From: Lwoffella lincolnii
GTDB lineage: Bacteria > Pseudomonadota > Gammaproteobacteria > Pseudomonadales > Moraxellaceae
Assembly (NCBI RefSeq): GCF_002014765.1
Contig: NZ_MUYT01000015.1
Span: 1-64,000 of the forward strand
Length of the DNA stretch: 64,000 bases
Direction of reading: 5' to 3'
The position numbers and the translations under genes are program-made. Below the pieces are notes generated by a model. The model saw only the letters and a program-made list of their open reading frames with translations. It was not told where the DNA came from and made no database searches. Below, one piece after another: positions 8,182 through 17,113 of this stretch. The first letter of the stretch is position 1. Each line of letters opens with the position of its first letter.

Positions 8182-8198
8182 GATAAGGTGAGCTAATC

Positions 8199-8549
8199 AT
8201 GTTTGATAAAAAATCGGCTCGTCTGCGTCGAGCTAAAAAAACCCGCGCACATATTCGTCATTTAGGTGTTCATCGTTTGGTGGTTAACCGTACTCCTAAG
8301 CACATCTATGCTCAAATCATCTCCCCTACGGGTGGTGAAGTCATTACCCAAGCATCTACTTTAGATGCCAGCTTACGTTCTGGTGCGACAGGTAATATTG
8401 ATGCTGCCACTTCTGTCGGTGCTTTGATTGCTGAGCGTGCTAAGTCAGTGGGTGTCACTAAGGTTGCATTTGACCGCAGTGGCTTTAAATATCATGGTCG
8501 AGTTAAAGCATTGGCAGAAGCCGCTCGTGAAAATGGACTGGAGTTTTAA
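8199..8549 (+). CDS. rplR: 50S ribosomal protein L18
   Basis: L18 binds 5S rRNA together with L5. The 116-residue product has the basic N-terminus (KKSARLRRAKKTRAHIR) and the FDRSGFKYHGRVKALAEAAR C-terminal signature. AAGGTGAGC precedes the ATG. It lies 2 bases from rpsE. Confidence 0.98.
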   Translation: MFDKKSARLRRAKKTRAHIRHLGVHRLVVNRTPKHIYAQIISPTGGEVITQASTLDASLRSGATGNIDAATSVGALIAERAKSVGVTKVAFDRSGFKYHGRVKALAEAARENGLEF

Positions 8550-8551
8550 TC

Positions 8552-9049
8552 ATGGCAAAAATTGAACAAACAGACGGATTGGTGGAACGCTTAGTTTCTG
8601 TTGACCGTGTGGCAAAAGTAGTAAAAGGTGGTCGTATTTTTTCTTTCACTGCCCTAACTGTGGTTGGTGATGGTAATGGTCGTGTTGGTTTTGGTCGTGG
8701 TAAAGCTCGTGAAGTACCTGCAGCCATTCAAAAAGCACTTGAAGCTGCTAAACGCAACATGATTACTGTGGAATTAGATGGTACAACACTTCAACACCCT
8801 ATTAATGCTCGTCACGGTGCTTCTAAAGTATACATGCAGCCAGCTTCTGAAGGTACAGGTGTGATTGCTGGTGGTGCTATGCGTGCTGTATTGGAAGTGG
8901 CTGGTGTTGAGAACGTATTGGCAAAATGCTATGGCTCAACCAATGCTGCTAACGTGGTACAGGCAACTTTTAAAGGGTTGCGTGACATGACTTCTCCTGA
9001 ACAGATGGCCGCCAAACGTGGCAAATCTGTTGAAGAGATTTTGGGCTAA
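8552..9049 (+). CDS. rpsE: 30S ribosomal protein S5
   Basis: S5 contributes to the mRNA channel and decoding fidelity. The 165-residue product has the double-stranded RNA-binding region (VVKGGRIFSFTALTVVGDG) and the GVIAGGAMRAVLEVAG motif. It is followed by rpmD after 20 bases. Confidence 0.98.
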   Translation: MAKIEQTDGLVERLVSVDRVAKVVKGGRIFSFTALTVVGDGNGRVGFGRGKAREVPAAIQKALEAAKRNMITVELDGTTLQHPINARHGASKVYMQPASEGTGVIAGGAMRAVLEVAGVENVLAKCYGSTNAANVVQATFKGLRDMTSPEQMAAKRGKSVEEILG

Positions 9050-9069
9050 TCAGAGAATAGGTGAGTTAG

Positions 9070-9249
9070 ATGAAAACGATGAAAGTCACTCAGACGAAAT
9101 CAGGTGCCCATCGCCTAAAAAGCCATAAGGCTTGCCTAAAAGGCTTGGGCTTGCGTCGCATCGGTCATACAGTTGAGGTGGAAGATACCCCTTCAACTCG
9201 TGGCATGGTCAATCGCATCAACTACATGGTTAAAGTGGAGGAAGCGTAA
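9070..9249 (+). CDS. rpmD: 50S ribosomal protein L30
   Basis: This 59-residue product begins MKTMKVTQTKSGAHRL and contains LKGLGLRRIGHTVEVEDTPS and RGMVNRINYMVKV, the L30 signature. Its TAA overlaps the ATG of rplO (TAATG). It was found by reading the gap between rpsE and rplO, where L30 is expected in the spc operon. The ribosome binding site is GGTGAG. Confidence 0.95.
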   Translation: MKTMKVTQTKSGAHRLKSHKACLKGLGLRRIGHTVEVEDTPSTRGMVNRINYMVKVEEA

Positions 9250-9689
9250 TGGGACTGAGATTAAATGAATTATCGCCAGCTCCAGGTGCTAAGAAAAAAG
9301 CACTACGTCGTGGGCGTGGTATTGGCTCAGGTCTTGGTAAAACAGGTGGTCGTGGTGTAAAAGGTCAAACTTCTCGCTCAGGTTCTAGCATTCCTGCTGG
9401 TTTTGAAGGTGGTCAGATGCCGATTTATCGTCGTCTACCTAAGTTTGGTTTCACCAGTAAAATGGCAATGACCACCGCAGAAGTGCGTCTTTCTGAATTA
9501 AACAAAATTGAAGGTGATGTGGTGAGTATAGACACATTGAAGCAGGCGAATATCATTCGTCGTGATATGCAACGTGCTCGCATTATCTTATCAGGTGAAG
9601 TCAATAAAGCCTATACATTTAAAGGTGTTAAAGTCACCAAAGGTGCCAAGCAAGCCATTGAAGCGGCTGGTGGTAGCGTCGAGGAGTAA
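9249..9689 (+). CDS. rplO: 50S ribosomal protein L15
   Basis: L15 is a late assembly protein reaching into the 50S core. The 146-residue product has the Gly/Arg-rich N-terminal extension (RRGRGIGSGLGKTGGRGVKGQ) and FEGGQMPIYRRLPKFGF. Its start overlaps the stop of rpmD and its end lies 6 bases before secY. Confidence 0.98.
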   Translation: MGLRLNELSPAPGAKKKALRRGRGIGSGLGKTGGRGVKGQTSRSGSSIPAGFEGGQMPIYRRLPKFGFTSKMAMTTAEVRLSELNKIEGDVVSIDTLKQANIIRRDMQRARIILSGEVNKAYTFKGVKVTKGAKQAIEAAGGSVEE

Positions 9690-9695
9690 TAAGCT

Positions 9696-11030
9696 GTGGC
9701 TAAATCGAACACATCAATGACCTTAGCAGCAGTTCCGCTTAATCCAATTGCTTTTATCCGTAAGTATGATGAGTTATGGAGACGGCTGTTGTTTTTAATT
9801 GGTGCCTTGATAGTGTATCGACTTGGTTCACACATTCCTGTGCCAGGTGTTAATCCTGACGCCCTAGCAGATTTGTTTTCACGTAATGAAAATACCATTT
9901 TGAGCATGTTTAACATGTTTTCTGGTGGGGCGTTAGAACGTATGTCCATCATGGCGCTGGGTATCATGCCGTATATTTCAGCATCCATTATTGTGCAGAT
10001 GATGTCTGCTGTCATTCCTTCGCTTGAGGCGTTAAAAAAAGAAGGGGAGTCAGGTCGTCGTCAAATCAATAAATACACTCGTCAAGGCACATTGGCTTTG
10101 GCTTTTGTGCAAGCAGTTGGTATGAGTACAGGCTTAATAAGTCAAAACTTAACCCTTACTCAAGGTTTGGCATTTTATATTCCTGCAGTGTCATCATTGG
10201 TTGCAGGAGCGATGTTTTTGATGTGGCTTGGTGAGCAAATTACCGAGCGAGGCGTTGGTAATGGCATTTCAATGTTAATTTTTGCCAGCATTGTTGCCAG
10301 TATGCCAGGCATGTTGGCTCAAACGTTTGAGCAAGTACAACAAGGGCAGATGAATTTGATTTCATTGTTTTTGTTTGCCTCCCTTGGCATCGGTGTGACG
10401 GCGGGCATTGTTTATATAGAACGAGCTCAGCGTCGTGTGCCTGTTAATTATGCCCAAAAACAAGCCCAAGGTCGTAAAATTTATGCTCAGCAACAATCAC
10501 ATTTGCCTTTAAAGCTGAATATGGCAGGCGTTATTCCTGCCATTTTTGCCAGCTCACTTTTGTTAGTGCCTGCAAGTTTGGGGCAATGGGTAAGCCAGTC
10601 ACCAAACCCAACGACATTACAGTCTATTTTGCAAAACATGGTGCTGGTGTTATCACCTGGGCAACCGTTGTATCTGATGCTATTTGCAGCGATGATTATT
10701 TTCTTTTGTTATTTTTATACGGCTTTGGTGTTTAGTCCTAGAGAAGTGGCAGAGAACTTAAAACGCAGTGGTGCCTATGTTCCTGGCATTCGACCTGGGT
10801 TACAGACTGAGCGTTATTTGGACCATGTGCTTAATCGCTTAACTTTCATTGGTGCCATGTACATGACTGTCATCTGCTTGATGCCTATGGTATTACAATC
10901 ATCATTTGGTGTGCCTTTTTATTTGGGTGGTACGTCTTTGTTAATCATGGTGGTCGTTATCATGGACTTTGTGGCTCAATTGCAGGCACATTTAATGACC
11001 CATCAATACCATGACCAAGGTTTGATTTAA
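9696..11030 (+). CDS. secY: Preprotein translocase subunit SecY
   Basis: SecY forms the protein-conducting channel of the inner membrane with SecE and SecG. The 444-residue product shows ten hydrophobic segments, the plug region (YRLGSHIPVPGVNPDAL) and the conserved cytoplasmic loop with RQINKYTRQGT. The start is GTG 9696, supported by GAGGAG upstream. Its place between rplO and rpmJ is canonical. Confidence 0.98.
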   Translation: MAKSNTSMTLAAVPLNPIAFIRKYDELWRRLLFLIGALIVYRLGSHIPVPGVNPDALADLFSRNENTILSMFNMFSGGALERMSIMALGIMPYISASIIVQMMSAVIPSLEALKKEGESGRRQINKYTRQGTLALAFVQAVGMSTGLISQNLTLTQGLAFYIPAVSSLVAGAMFLMWLGEQITERGVGNGISMLIFASIVASMPGMLAQTFEQVQQGQMNLISLFLFASLGIGVTAGIVYIERAQRRVPVNYAQKQAQGRKIYAQQQSHLPLKLNMAGVIPAIFASSLLLVPASLGQWVSQSPNPTTLQSILQNMVLVLSPGQPLYLMLFAAMIIFFCYFYTALVFSPREVAENLKRSGAYVPGIRPGLQTERYLDHVLNRLTFIGAMYMTVICLMPMVLQSSFGVPFYLGGTSLLIMVVVIMDFVAQLQAHLMTHQYHDQGLI

Positions 11031-11059
11031 TTTTTTACTTTTATCTACAGGAGTATGCT

Positions 11060-11176
11060 ATGAAAGTTCAAGCATCTGTGAAAAAAATTTGTGGCAACTG
11101 TAAAATTGTTCGTCGCAAAGGTCGTGTTCATGTTATTTGTAGCTCAGAGCCTCGTCATAAACAGCGTCAAGGCTAA
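11060..11176 (+). CDS. rpmJ: 50S ribosomal protein L36
   Basis: This 38-residue product, MKVQASVKKICGNCKIV onward, keeps the zinc ribbon ligands (CxxC at residues 11-14, a later Cys and a His in SSEPRHKQRQG). It is therefore the zinc-binding C-plus form, in contrast to the zinc-free S14 upstream. CAGGAG precedes the ATG. Confidence 0.96.
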   Translation: MKVQASVKKICGNCKIVRRKGRVHVICSSEPRHKQRQG

Positions 11177-11204
11177 GAGAAATAAAAACTTGAATTTTAT
11201 TGGT

Positions 11205-11220
11205 GGATAAGCTATTATCC
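11205..11220 (+). promoter_or_regulatory. Small hairpin in the rpmJ-rpsM spacer
   Basis: GGATAA and TTATCC flank a four-base loop in the 170-base leader before rpsM. In enterics the alpha operon is controlled by S4 binding to a leader pseudoknot at this place. The hairpin may belong to such a leader, but only a 6-bp stem is visible. Confidence 0.25.
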
Positions 11221-11346
11221 GCTCCTTGCCAAGATGATTTATTTGTATTTTTCTTTTTATCACATACAAATGATTGGTCAGTAGGTAAGTTCATCACATC
11301 ATGAAAAGGTCATATGAATGGCTTTTTTGTCAATGGAGAAAAATCA

Positions 11347-11703
11347 ATGGCTCGTATTGCCGGCGTTAACATTCCGGATAACAAGCATGCTGTTATTTCA
11401 TTGACTTACATTTTTGGGATTGGTCGCACCACTGCCAAGCAGATTTTATCTGCTGTTGGCATTGAACCGACCACCAAAGTCAGTCAGTTAGATGATGCTC
11501 AGCTTGACGCTATCCGTTCAGAAGTTGCAAATCATACCGTCGAAGGCGATCTTCGCCGTGAGGTTTCAATGAATATTAAACGTTTGGTTGATTTGGGTTG
11601 TTACCGTGGCTTGCGTCATCGTCGCAATTTGCCTGTTAACGGTCAACGTACTAAAACCAACGCACGTACCCGTAAAGGGCCACGTAAAGCAATTAAAAAA
11701 TAA
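11347..11703 (+). CDS. rpsM: 30S ribosomal protein S13
   Basis: S13 bridges the 30S head to the 50S subunit and touches P-site tRNA. ATG 11347 gives MARIAGVNIPDNKHAVISL, the family N-terminus, and 118 residues. The upstream in-frame extension lacks conservation. The basic C-terminal RGLRHRRNLPVNGQRTKTNARTRKG segment is interrupted by no lesion. It is the first gene of the alpha operon. Confidence 0.97.
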   Translation: MARIAGVNIPDNKHAVISLTYIFGIGRTTAKQILSAVGIEPTTKVSQLDDAQLDAIRSEVANHTVEGDLRREVSMNIKRLVDLGCYRGLRHRRNLPVNGQRTKTNARTRKGPRKAIKK

Positions 11704-11723
11704 TCAACTTAGGAAGCTAAAAG

Positions 11724-12119
11724 ATGGCTAAAGACACTCGCAGTCGCAAAACTAAAAAAGTGACTCGTCGTTCAGTATCCGAGGGTATTGCCCACGTTCA
11801 TGCGTCTTTTAATAACACCATTATCACCATTACCGACCGTCAAGGTAATGCTTTGGCTTGGGCCACCTCAGGTGGACAAGGCTTCCGTGGTTCACGTAAA
11901 TCTACCCCATTTGCTGCTCAGGTGGCAGCAGAAGTTGCTGGTAAAGCTGCACAAGAATATGGGTTAAAGAATGTCGATGTTTTGGTTAAAGGACCAGGAC
12001 CCGGCCGTGAGTCTGCGGTAAGAGCATTGGGTGCTTTGGGTTATAAAATTAACAGCATCAGTGATGTAACCCCCATCCCACATAATGGTACTCGTCCGCC
12101 TAAAAAGCGTCGTGTATAA
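11724..12119 (+). CDS. rpsK: 30S ribosomal protein S11
   Basis: S11 lies on the 30S platform near the Shine-Dalgarno helix. The 131-residue product contains GIAHVHASFNNTIITITD and GPGPGRESAVRALGALG and ends PHNGTRPPKKRRV, all typical. It follows rpsM by 20 bases and is preceded by TTAGGAAGC. Confidence 0.98.
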   Translation: MAKDTRSRKTKKVTRRSVSEGIAHVHASFNNTIITITDRQGNALAWATSGGQGFRGSRKSTPFAAQVAAEVAGKAAQEYGLKNVDVLVKGPGPGRESAVRALGALGYKINSISDVTPIPHNGTRPPKKRRV

Positions 12120-12141
12120 GACGGATTAAGGAGACTCAAAC

Positions 12142-12783
12142 ATGGCCCGTTATATTGGTCCAAAACTTAAATTGTCTCGTCGTGAAGGCACAGATTTGCA
12201 ATTAAAATCTGGTGTGAAACCTTTTGACGTAAAGACAAAAAAAGCGGGTAAAGCACCCGGTCAACATGGCAGTAGCCGTAATAAAACGTCAGAATATGCC
12301 CAACAATTACGTGAAAAACAAAAAGTTAAACGTATGTATGGTGTGTTAGAGCGTCAATTCTCAAACTACTATAAAGAAGCAGCTCGCATGCGTGGAGCGA
12401 CAGGTGAAAACTTGTTACAAATGCTAGAGCGTCGTCTTGATAACGTTGTGTATCGTATGGGTTTTGGCTCAACTCGTGCTGAAGCTCGCCAACTGGTCAG
12501 TCATCGTTCTATTTTGCTTAAAAAGGCAGGGCGTGATGAGTTTGTGCGTGTGAACATTCCATCTATTCAGTTACAAGATGGTGATGTGATTGCTGTGTAT
12601 GAAAAGTCAAAAGAACAGTTACGCATCAAAAATGCCATGGAGTTGGCCTCTCAGCGTGGCATTCCTGAGTGGTTAGAAGTTGATACCAGCAAAATGAGTG
12701 GCACTTTTAAACATGCGCCAGATCGTATTGATTTACCAGCTGAAATTAACGAAAACTTAATCGTTGAGCTGTATTCTAAGTAA
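12142..12783 (+). CDS. rpsD: 30S ribosomal protein S4
   Basis: S4 nucleates 30S assembly and, in enterics, represses the alpha operon. The 213-residue product starts MARYIGPKLKLSRREGTDL and has an S4 RNA-binding domain near residues 100-165 (RLDNVVYRMGFGSTRAEARQ). It lacks the N-terminal zinc-binding cysteines, so it is the C-minus type. Confidence 0.98.
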   Translation: MARYIGPKLKLSRREGTDLQLKSGVKPFDVKTKKAGKAPGQHGSSRNKTSEYAQQLREKQKVKRMYGVLERQFSNYYKEAARMRGATGENLLQMLERRLDNVVYRMGFGSTRAEARQLVSHRSILLKKAGRDEFVRVNIPSIQLQDGDVIAVYEKSKEQLRIKNAMELASQRGIPEWLEVDTSKMSGTFKHAPDRIDLPAEINENLIVELYSK

Positions 12784-12817
12784 CCATCATATCAATATTA
12801 TCAATCGAGGTGACACC

Positions 12818-13825
12818 ATGATGCTAAATGCAACCGAGTTTCTTACACCGCACACCATTAATGTGGAAACGGTTGATGAAACCACTGCAAAAGTCACGCT
12901 CGAGCCGTTAGAACGTGGCTTTGGGCATACCCTAGGTAATGCCCTTCGTCGTATATTACTTTCCTCCTTGCCTGGTGCTGCTGTTATCGAAGCTCAGATT
13001 GAGGGTGTTGAGCATGAGTATTCAACCCTTGAGGGTTTGCAAGAAGATGTGCTGGATTTGTTGCTTAACTTAAAAAATCTTGCCATCGTATTGCACGATG
13101 ACCATGAGGCCAATTTAAGCATTGATAAAAAAGGTCCTGGCGTCATCACAGCTGCTGACCTTGTTTTGCCTCATAATGTCGAAATCATGAACCCTGATTT
13201 GGTGCTTGGTACACTCAGTGACCGTGGATATCTTCAGATGCGTCTGCGTGTGGTTATTGGTCGTGGTTATCAACCTGCTAATCAGCGTCGTGAAACGGCA
13301 GACAGTAAAGTCATTGGTCGTTTAAAGTTAGATGCCAGCTTTAGCCCAATAGTCAAAGTTTCTTATCAAGTTGAAAATGCTCGTGTTGAGCAACGGACTG
13401 ATTTGGATCGTTTGGTAATCAATCTTGAAACCAATGGTACGATTGATCCTGAAGAGGCTATTCGTAAAGCTGCAACGATTTTGCAACAGCAAATCTCCAT
13501 CTTTATCGATTTAGAGACAGAGGAAGCCCCAGAGCCAATCAAAGTGAAAGAAGAAATCGACCCAGAGCTATTGCGTCCTGTGGATGATTTGGAGCTAACG
13601 GTTCGCTCAGCTAACTGCTTAAAGGCAGAAAATATTTATTATATCGGCGATTTGGTACAGCGTTCAGAGACTGAATTGCTAAAAACACCGAACTTAGGTA
13701 AAAAGTCATTAACCGAGATTAAAGACGTATTGGCGTCTCGTAATCTAGAATTGGGTATGCGTTTGGATAATTGGCCACCATCTGATTTGCGTGTTGATGA
13801 TCGTTTTTCGTACCGTAGCCGTTAA
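12818..13825 (+). CDS. rpoA: DNA-directed RNA polymerase subunit alpha
   Basis: Alpha dimerises to start RNA polymerase assembly and contacts UP elements and activators. The 335-residue product has the N-terminal domain (LEPLERGFGHTLGNALRRILLSS near residues 32-54), an acidic linker near 240-255, and the C-terminal HhH domain with LNLKN-type and TPNLGKKSLTEIKDVL segments. I chose ATG 12818 because GAGG lies 7 bases upstream; the adjacent ATG at 12821 is equally possible. Confidence 0.97.
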   Translation: MMLNATEFLTPHTINVETVDETTAKVTLEPLERGFGHTLGNALRRILLSSLPGAAVIEAQIEGVEHEYSTLEGLQEDVLDLLLNLKNLAIVLHDDHEANLSIDKKGPGVITAADLVLPHNVEIMNPDLVLGTLSDRGYLQMRLRVVIGRGYQPANQRRETADSKVIGRLKLDASFSPIVKVSYQVENARVEQRTDLDRLVINLETNGTIDPEEAIRKAATILQQQISIFIDLETEEAPEPIKVKEEIDPELLRPVDDLELTVRSANCLKAENIYYIGDLVQRSETELLKTPNLGKKSLTEIKDVLASRNLELGMRLDNWPPSDLRVDDRFSYRSR

Positions 13826-13844
13826 CATTTAAGGATACTTGACC

Positions 13845-14210
13845 ATGCGACATCGTAAAAGTGGAAGAAAGCTGGGTCGTACCAGCAGTCATCGTAAGGC
13901 AATGTTCCAGAACATGACCAACTCTTTGTTTGAGCATGAACTGATTAAGACCACATTGCCAAAAGCAAAAGAACTTCGCCGTGTTGCCGAACCATTGATC
14001 ACGTTAGCAAAACAAGATTCGGTGGCTAATCGCCGTCTTGCTTTTAGCCGTATGCGTAACAAGGATATGGTAGGCAAATTATTCAGCGAATTAGGTCCTC
14101 GTTATCAACAACGCCCAGGTGGTTATTTACGCATTATTAAATGTGGTCATCGTGATGGTGATAATGCCCCAATGGCTTATGTTGAGTTGGTAGACCGTAA
14201 TCAACAATGA
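13845..14210 (+). CDS. rplQ: 50S ribosomal protein L17
   Basis: L17 lies near the tunnel exit. ATG 13845 gives MRHRKSGRKLGRTSSHRKAM and 121 residues, the family form. AAGGATACTTGACC supplies the ribosome binding site. It ends the alpha operon and is followed by a strong terminator. Confidence 0.97.
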   Translation: MRHRKSGRKLGRTSSHRKAMFQNMTNSLFEHELIKTTLPKAKELRRVAEPLITLAKQDSVANRRLAFSRMRNKDMVGKLFSELGPRYQQRPGGYLRIIKCGHRDGDNAPMAYVELVDRNQQ

Positions 14211-14241
14211 TATTTATACCAGCTAGGTTTTTATGCCAGCT

Positions 14242-14271
14242 AAAAAATCCCAGTAAATGCTGGGATTTTTT
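14242..14271. terminator. Bidirectional terminator after rplQ
   Basis: AAAAAATCCCAG at 14242-14253 pairs fully with CTGGGATTTTTT at 14260-14271 around a six-base loop. With A and T tracts on either side it can end both the alpha operon and the convergent yciO gene. Confidence 0.9.
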
Positions 14272-14334
14272 ATTGCTGGTTATTTATAATTTATTACCTA
14301 GTTTGATTTATTATTTGGGTTGGTATGGTTATGA

Positions 14335-14955
14335 TTAGAACACCAATGTACTAGAATCAACAGCACCTTCTCGAATTACCATAGGGCTATTGTTAGTCAT
14401 ATCAATGATGGTGGTTTGTTCGGTGGTAAGCAATCCTGCATCAATCATCAAATCTACTTGATTAGATAAGGCTTGTTCAATAATAAAAGGGTCATCTGTT
14501 TGTAGTTCTGTGTTTGGTAAGTGAATTGAGCTGGTTAACATGGGTTCATTAAGCTCAGCTAATATGGCTTGAGCAATGGGATTGGCTGGAACACGAATGC
14601 CGATGCTGTGTTTTTTTGCGTGTGCCAGTTTTTTTGGTACGTCTTTGGTTGCGTTGAGGATATAAGTGATGGCAGCTGGGGTGTTGGCTTTTAATATTTT
14701 AAATTGTTGGTTGTCGATACTGGCATAAGTGGCAATTTCGCTTAAATCTCGACATAGTAGGGTAAATTGATGCTTATCGTCCAGTTGACGAATGTGTTTA
14801 AGCTTTTGTAAGGCTAACTTACTGCCGATTTGACAGCCAAAAGCATAGCTGGTGTCAGTGGGATAGATGATGAGTTGGTCTTGTTTGAGTGCGGTAACAA
14901 CTTGTTGGATTAAGCGTGGTTGTGGGTTTTCTGGGTGGATATAAAGTGTTTGCAT
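14335..14955 (-). CDS. yciO: YciO-like protein of the Sua5/YrdC fold
   Basis: The 206-residue product resembles E. coli YciO from its start (FYIHPENPQ-type) through the YPTDTSYAFGC motif at about residues 31-41 and a late SSIHLPNTE segment. YrdC-fold proteins bind ATP and make threonylcarbamoyl-AMP for tRNA t6A. YciO is a paralogue whose own role is less certain, so I do not assign the t6A function. It lies convergent to rplQ. Confidence 0.85.
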   Translation of the reverse strand: MQTLYIHPENPQPRLIQQVVTALKQDQLIIYPTDTSYAFGCQIGSKLALQKLKHIRQLDDKHQFTLLCRDLSEIATYASIDNQQFKILKANTPAAITYILNATKDVPKKLAHAKKHSIGIRVPANPIAQAILAELNEPMLTSSIHLPNTELQTDDPFIIEQALSNQVDLMIDAGLLTTEQTTIIDMTNNSPMVIREGAVDSSTLVF

Positions 14956-15043
14956 GACATTCCTAATGATTGATTTTATTGGATAATAATTGGTTTTCTT
15001 GATAAGAATAATATGTCATGGATAATCTAATGCGACTGATGGT

Positions 15044-15610
15044 TTATGTTTGCTTTAGCATGACATGACATTGTGATAAGGCTTGTAGTGCTTTTTTTGC
15101 TGATGGGGGTGGGTTGGTCATCATGCTTTCATGGTGTTTTTTTAGCGCATGTACAAATGTTTCAGATGCCTGTTTACCAGAAAAATCATCTAAACTTGGG
15201 CAAAATGGCAAGCCAATGTGTTGACAAAACGCTTTTTCTAATGCTTGTGGTCTGGCTTCTACGTTTTCAAAGGCTTGTTGTTGTTCAGCCGTGCGTCCAC
15301 AAGGAGCATACCAATAGCCATAGTCGTCCAGCTGTCGCCGTTTTTGCCCCGCCAAGCAATAATGGGCCATTTCGTGTAATAGGCTTCTTGGGTAGTTGGC
15401 TTTATAATAGATGATGGCAGGGGTGTTTTTGGTAGGGGCTTGATAAAAAGGCTCTTCTGCACCACCGATGATCTGCACATTAAAACTGGCTTCAAATACT
15501 TGTTTTAGTATGGCACAGTAATCGTCATCTGTGTATGGGGGATTGTTTGTGTTCATGGTATCGGTTGTATCGGTTGTATTGATTGTGTCGGTGTCTGCGA
15601 AACTTTGCAT
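15044..15610 (-). CDS. epmC: EpmC-like elongation factor P hydroxylase
   Basis: EpmC (YfcM) hydroxylates the lysylated lysine of EF-P. The core, about residues 28-165, has the HEMAHYCLAGQKRR metal-site motif, DYGYWYAPCGRT and FENVEARPQALE, matching EpmC family order. The N-terminus carries repeats of Asp-Thr (DTDTINTTDTTDT), encoded by short tandem DNA repeats; translation may instead start at the internal Met19. EpmA, EpmB and efp are not in this window. Confidence 0.8.
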   Translation of the reverse strand: MQSFADTDTINTTDTTDTMNTNNPPYTDDDYCAILKQVFEASFNVQIIGGAEEPFYQAPTKNTPAIIYYKANYPRSLLHEMAHYCLAGQKRRQLDDYGYWYAPCGRTAEQQQAFENVEARPQALEKAFCQHIGLPFCPSLDDFSGKQASETFVHALKKHHESMMTNPPPSAKKALQALSQCHVMLKQT

Positions 15611-15802
15611 CTTCTGTCCATGGCTATGTGTTGGTGTATTGGGTGTTTTTGGTTGGGTGTTTTTAATGGCTACTTGGGTTTGATGTGGTTTGCCCCCATT
15701 TTATTTGGCTTGTTGCTTTAAGATGCCCAGTTTGCCCCAGTTCAGTCATGACAATCACTGGCAATGACTGATAATGACATAATGACAGTGAAAAGGATAA
15801 TT

Positions 15803-16384
15803 ATGAGTACTTCTACTACAAGCGTCAATAGGATAAATCAAGCAATGATAAATCAGGCATCAGAAAAAACCTTGCCCAAACGTTTGGATTTGAATAAATG
15901 GCAAGACACGGGTTTTTTTTGGCAAGGGAATTTGCCTTTATCATCATTTTCTCGTTTAGCGAATTTATGTGATGACGGTGATGCCACTGATGTGGTTTGT
16001 CAGTTGTCATGTACATTGAAAAAATCGGGTCAAATTCTATGGTTATCATTTTCAGCAAATGCCAACTTACCGATGCAATGTCAGCGTTGTCTTGAGCCTG
16101 TTGATGTGATTTTGGATAAATCACATCGCCTTGCTTTGTTGACAGACAATACGCAATTATCAGCAGTGCCAGAGCAAGACCATGTGCTTTTGGCAGATTT
16201 ACCAGACTATGATGAAAAAGAGCAAATGTTGCCTTTGGCGATGCTGTTAGAAGATGAGCTGTTGCTTGATTTGCCTTTATCACCAAAGCATGAAGATTGC
16301 AAAGTTAGGCTACAGCAAGTGGGCGAGTTGCCTAAGGTCAAAATGGACAATCCATTTGCGGTATTGGCAACATTAAAAAATTGA
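15803..16384 (+). CDS. yceD: YceD/DUF177 large ribosomal RNA accumulation protein
   Basis: YceD-family proteins are linked to 23S rRNA accumulation and typically sit beside rpmF, as here. The 193-residue product has the CQRCLEPVDVIL motif near residues 95-106 and an acidic C-terminal half with LLEDELLLDLPLSPKHEDC. ATG 15803 is preferred over 15764 because AAGGAT lies 8 bases upstream. Confidence 0.9.
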   Translation: MSTSTTSVNRINQAMINQASEKTLPKRLDLNKWQDTGFFWQGNLPLSSFSRLANLCDDGDATDVVCQLSCTLKKSGQILWLSFSANANLPMQCQRCLEPVDVILDKSHRLALLTDNTQLSAVPEQDHVLLADLPDYDEKEQMLPLAMLLEDELLLDLPLSPKHEDCKVRLQQVGELPKVKMDNPFAVLATLKN

Positions 16385-16476
16385 TGCTGTCCTTTTGATG
16401 TGAGAGATGATGTGAAAAAATTTCAGTAGATTGAATATGGTCTTATTTAATGCTTTATTTATGATGCTAAATTGCG

Positions 16477-16482
16477 TATAAT
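16477..16482 (+). promoter_or_regulatory. Candidate -10 element upstream of rpmF
   Basis: A perfect TATAAT lies 120 bases upstream of rpmF in an AT-rich 217-base gap after yceD. No good -35 hexamer is seen at 16-18 bases, so the assignment is weak. It would let rpmF be expressed apart from yceD. Confidence 0.35.
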
Positions 16483-16601
16483 TGGGGGTTTATTGTATTT
16501 GGTTATATTTGGCTGATTTTTAGCACCAATCTGTTTTTTTGTTACAGAATTTTTGTTATAGATTAGTATTTTATCGAATTTAGAAGCACAGGAGTTATCT
16601 C

Positions 16602-16784
16602 ATGGCTGTTCAACAAAACCGCAAAAGCCGTTCACGCCGTGACATGCGTCGTTCACATAACCATATGTCTGTGGCTGAGCTGAGCGTCGATGCCACCACT
16701 GGTGAAAAACATCGCCGTCACCACATGACCAAAGATGGTTTTTATCGTGGTCGTCAGTTATTCACTGTTAAGCAAGACGACTGA
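16602..16784 (+). CDS. rpmF: 50S ribosomal protein L32
   Basis: The 60-residue product begins MAVQQNRKSRSRRDMRRSH and continues with VAELSVDATTGEKHRRHH, the zinc-free L32 type. CAGGAG lies 9 bases before the ATG. In many proteobacteria yceD-rpmF is followed by plsX and fabH; here a long terminator follows instead. Confidence 0.97.
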   Translation: MAVQQNRKSRSRRDMRRSHNHMSVAELSVDATTGEKHRRHHMTKDGFYRGRQLFTVKQDD

Positions 16785-16876
16785 TTTGCTTAATTGATGG
16801 GGCAGTTTATGCCGATAAATTGTTCTCAATATTTTTTAACATGATTGATTGTATTGACTGTTTGGTAAGTGGTCAT

Positions 16877-16935
16877 AACCAAGTGATTTGTTCTTCAATA
16901 ATATGGACAAATCACTTGGTTTTTTATTGTTTAAG
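16877..16935 (+). terminator. Strong terminator after rpmF
   Basis: A perfect 15-bp stem (AACCAAGTGATTTGT at 16877-16891 with its complement at 16917-16931) encloses a 25-base loop and is followed by a T run. It isolates yceD-rpmF from fabD. Confidence 0.85.
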
Positions 16936-17113
16936 CCATGTGGTTTAAGCTTGTTGTTTAAGTTTTGTTGCCACTTATTCAAAAAAAACTTGCTCAAAAA
17001 AACCTTGTTAAGTTAGCAGGCTAACATAAAAATACTTTTACATTCAATCATTGATGTTTAGTTATTCATTCATATTATTTAATTAATCATTCATATTTAA
17101 TCAATCACCATTC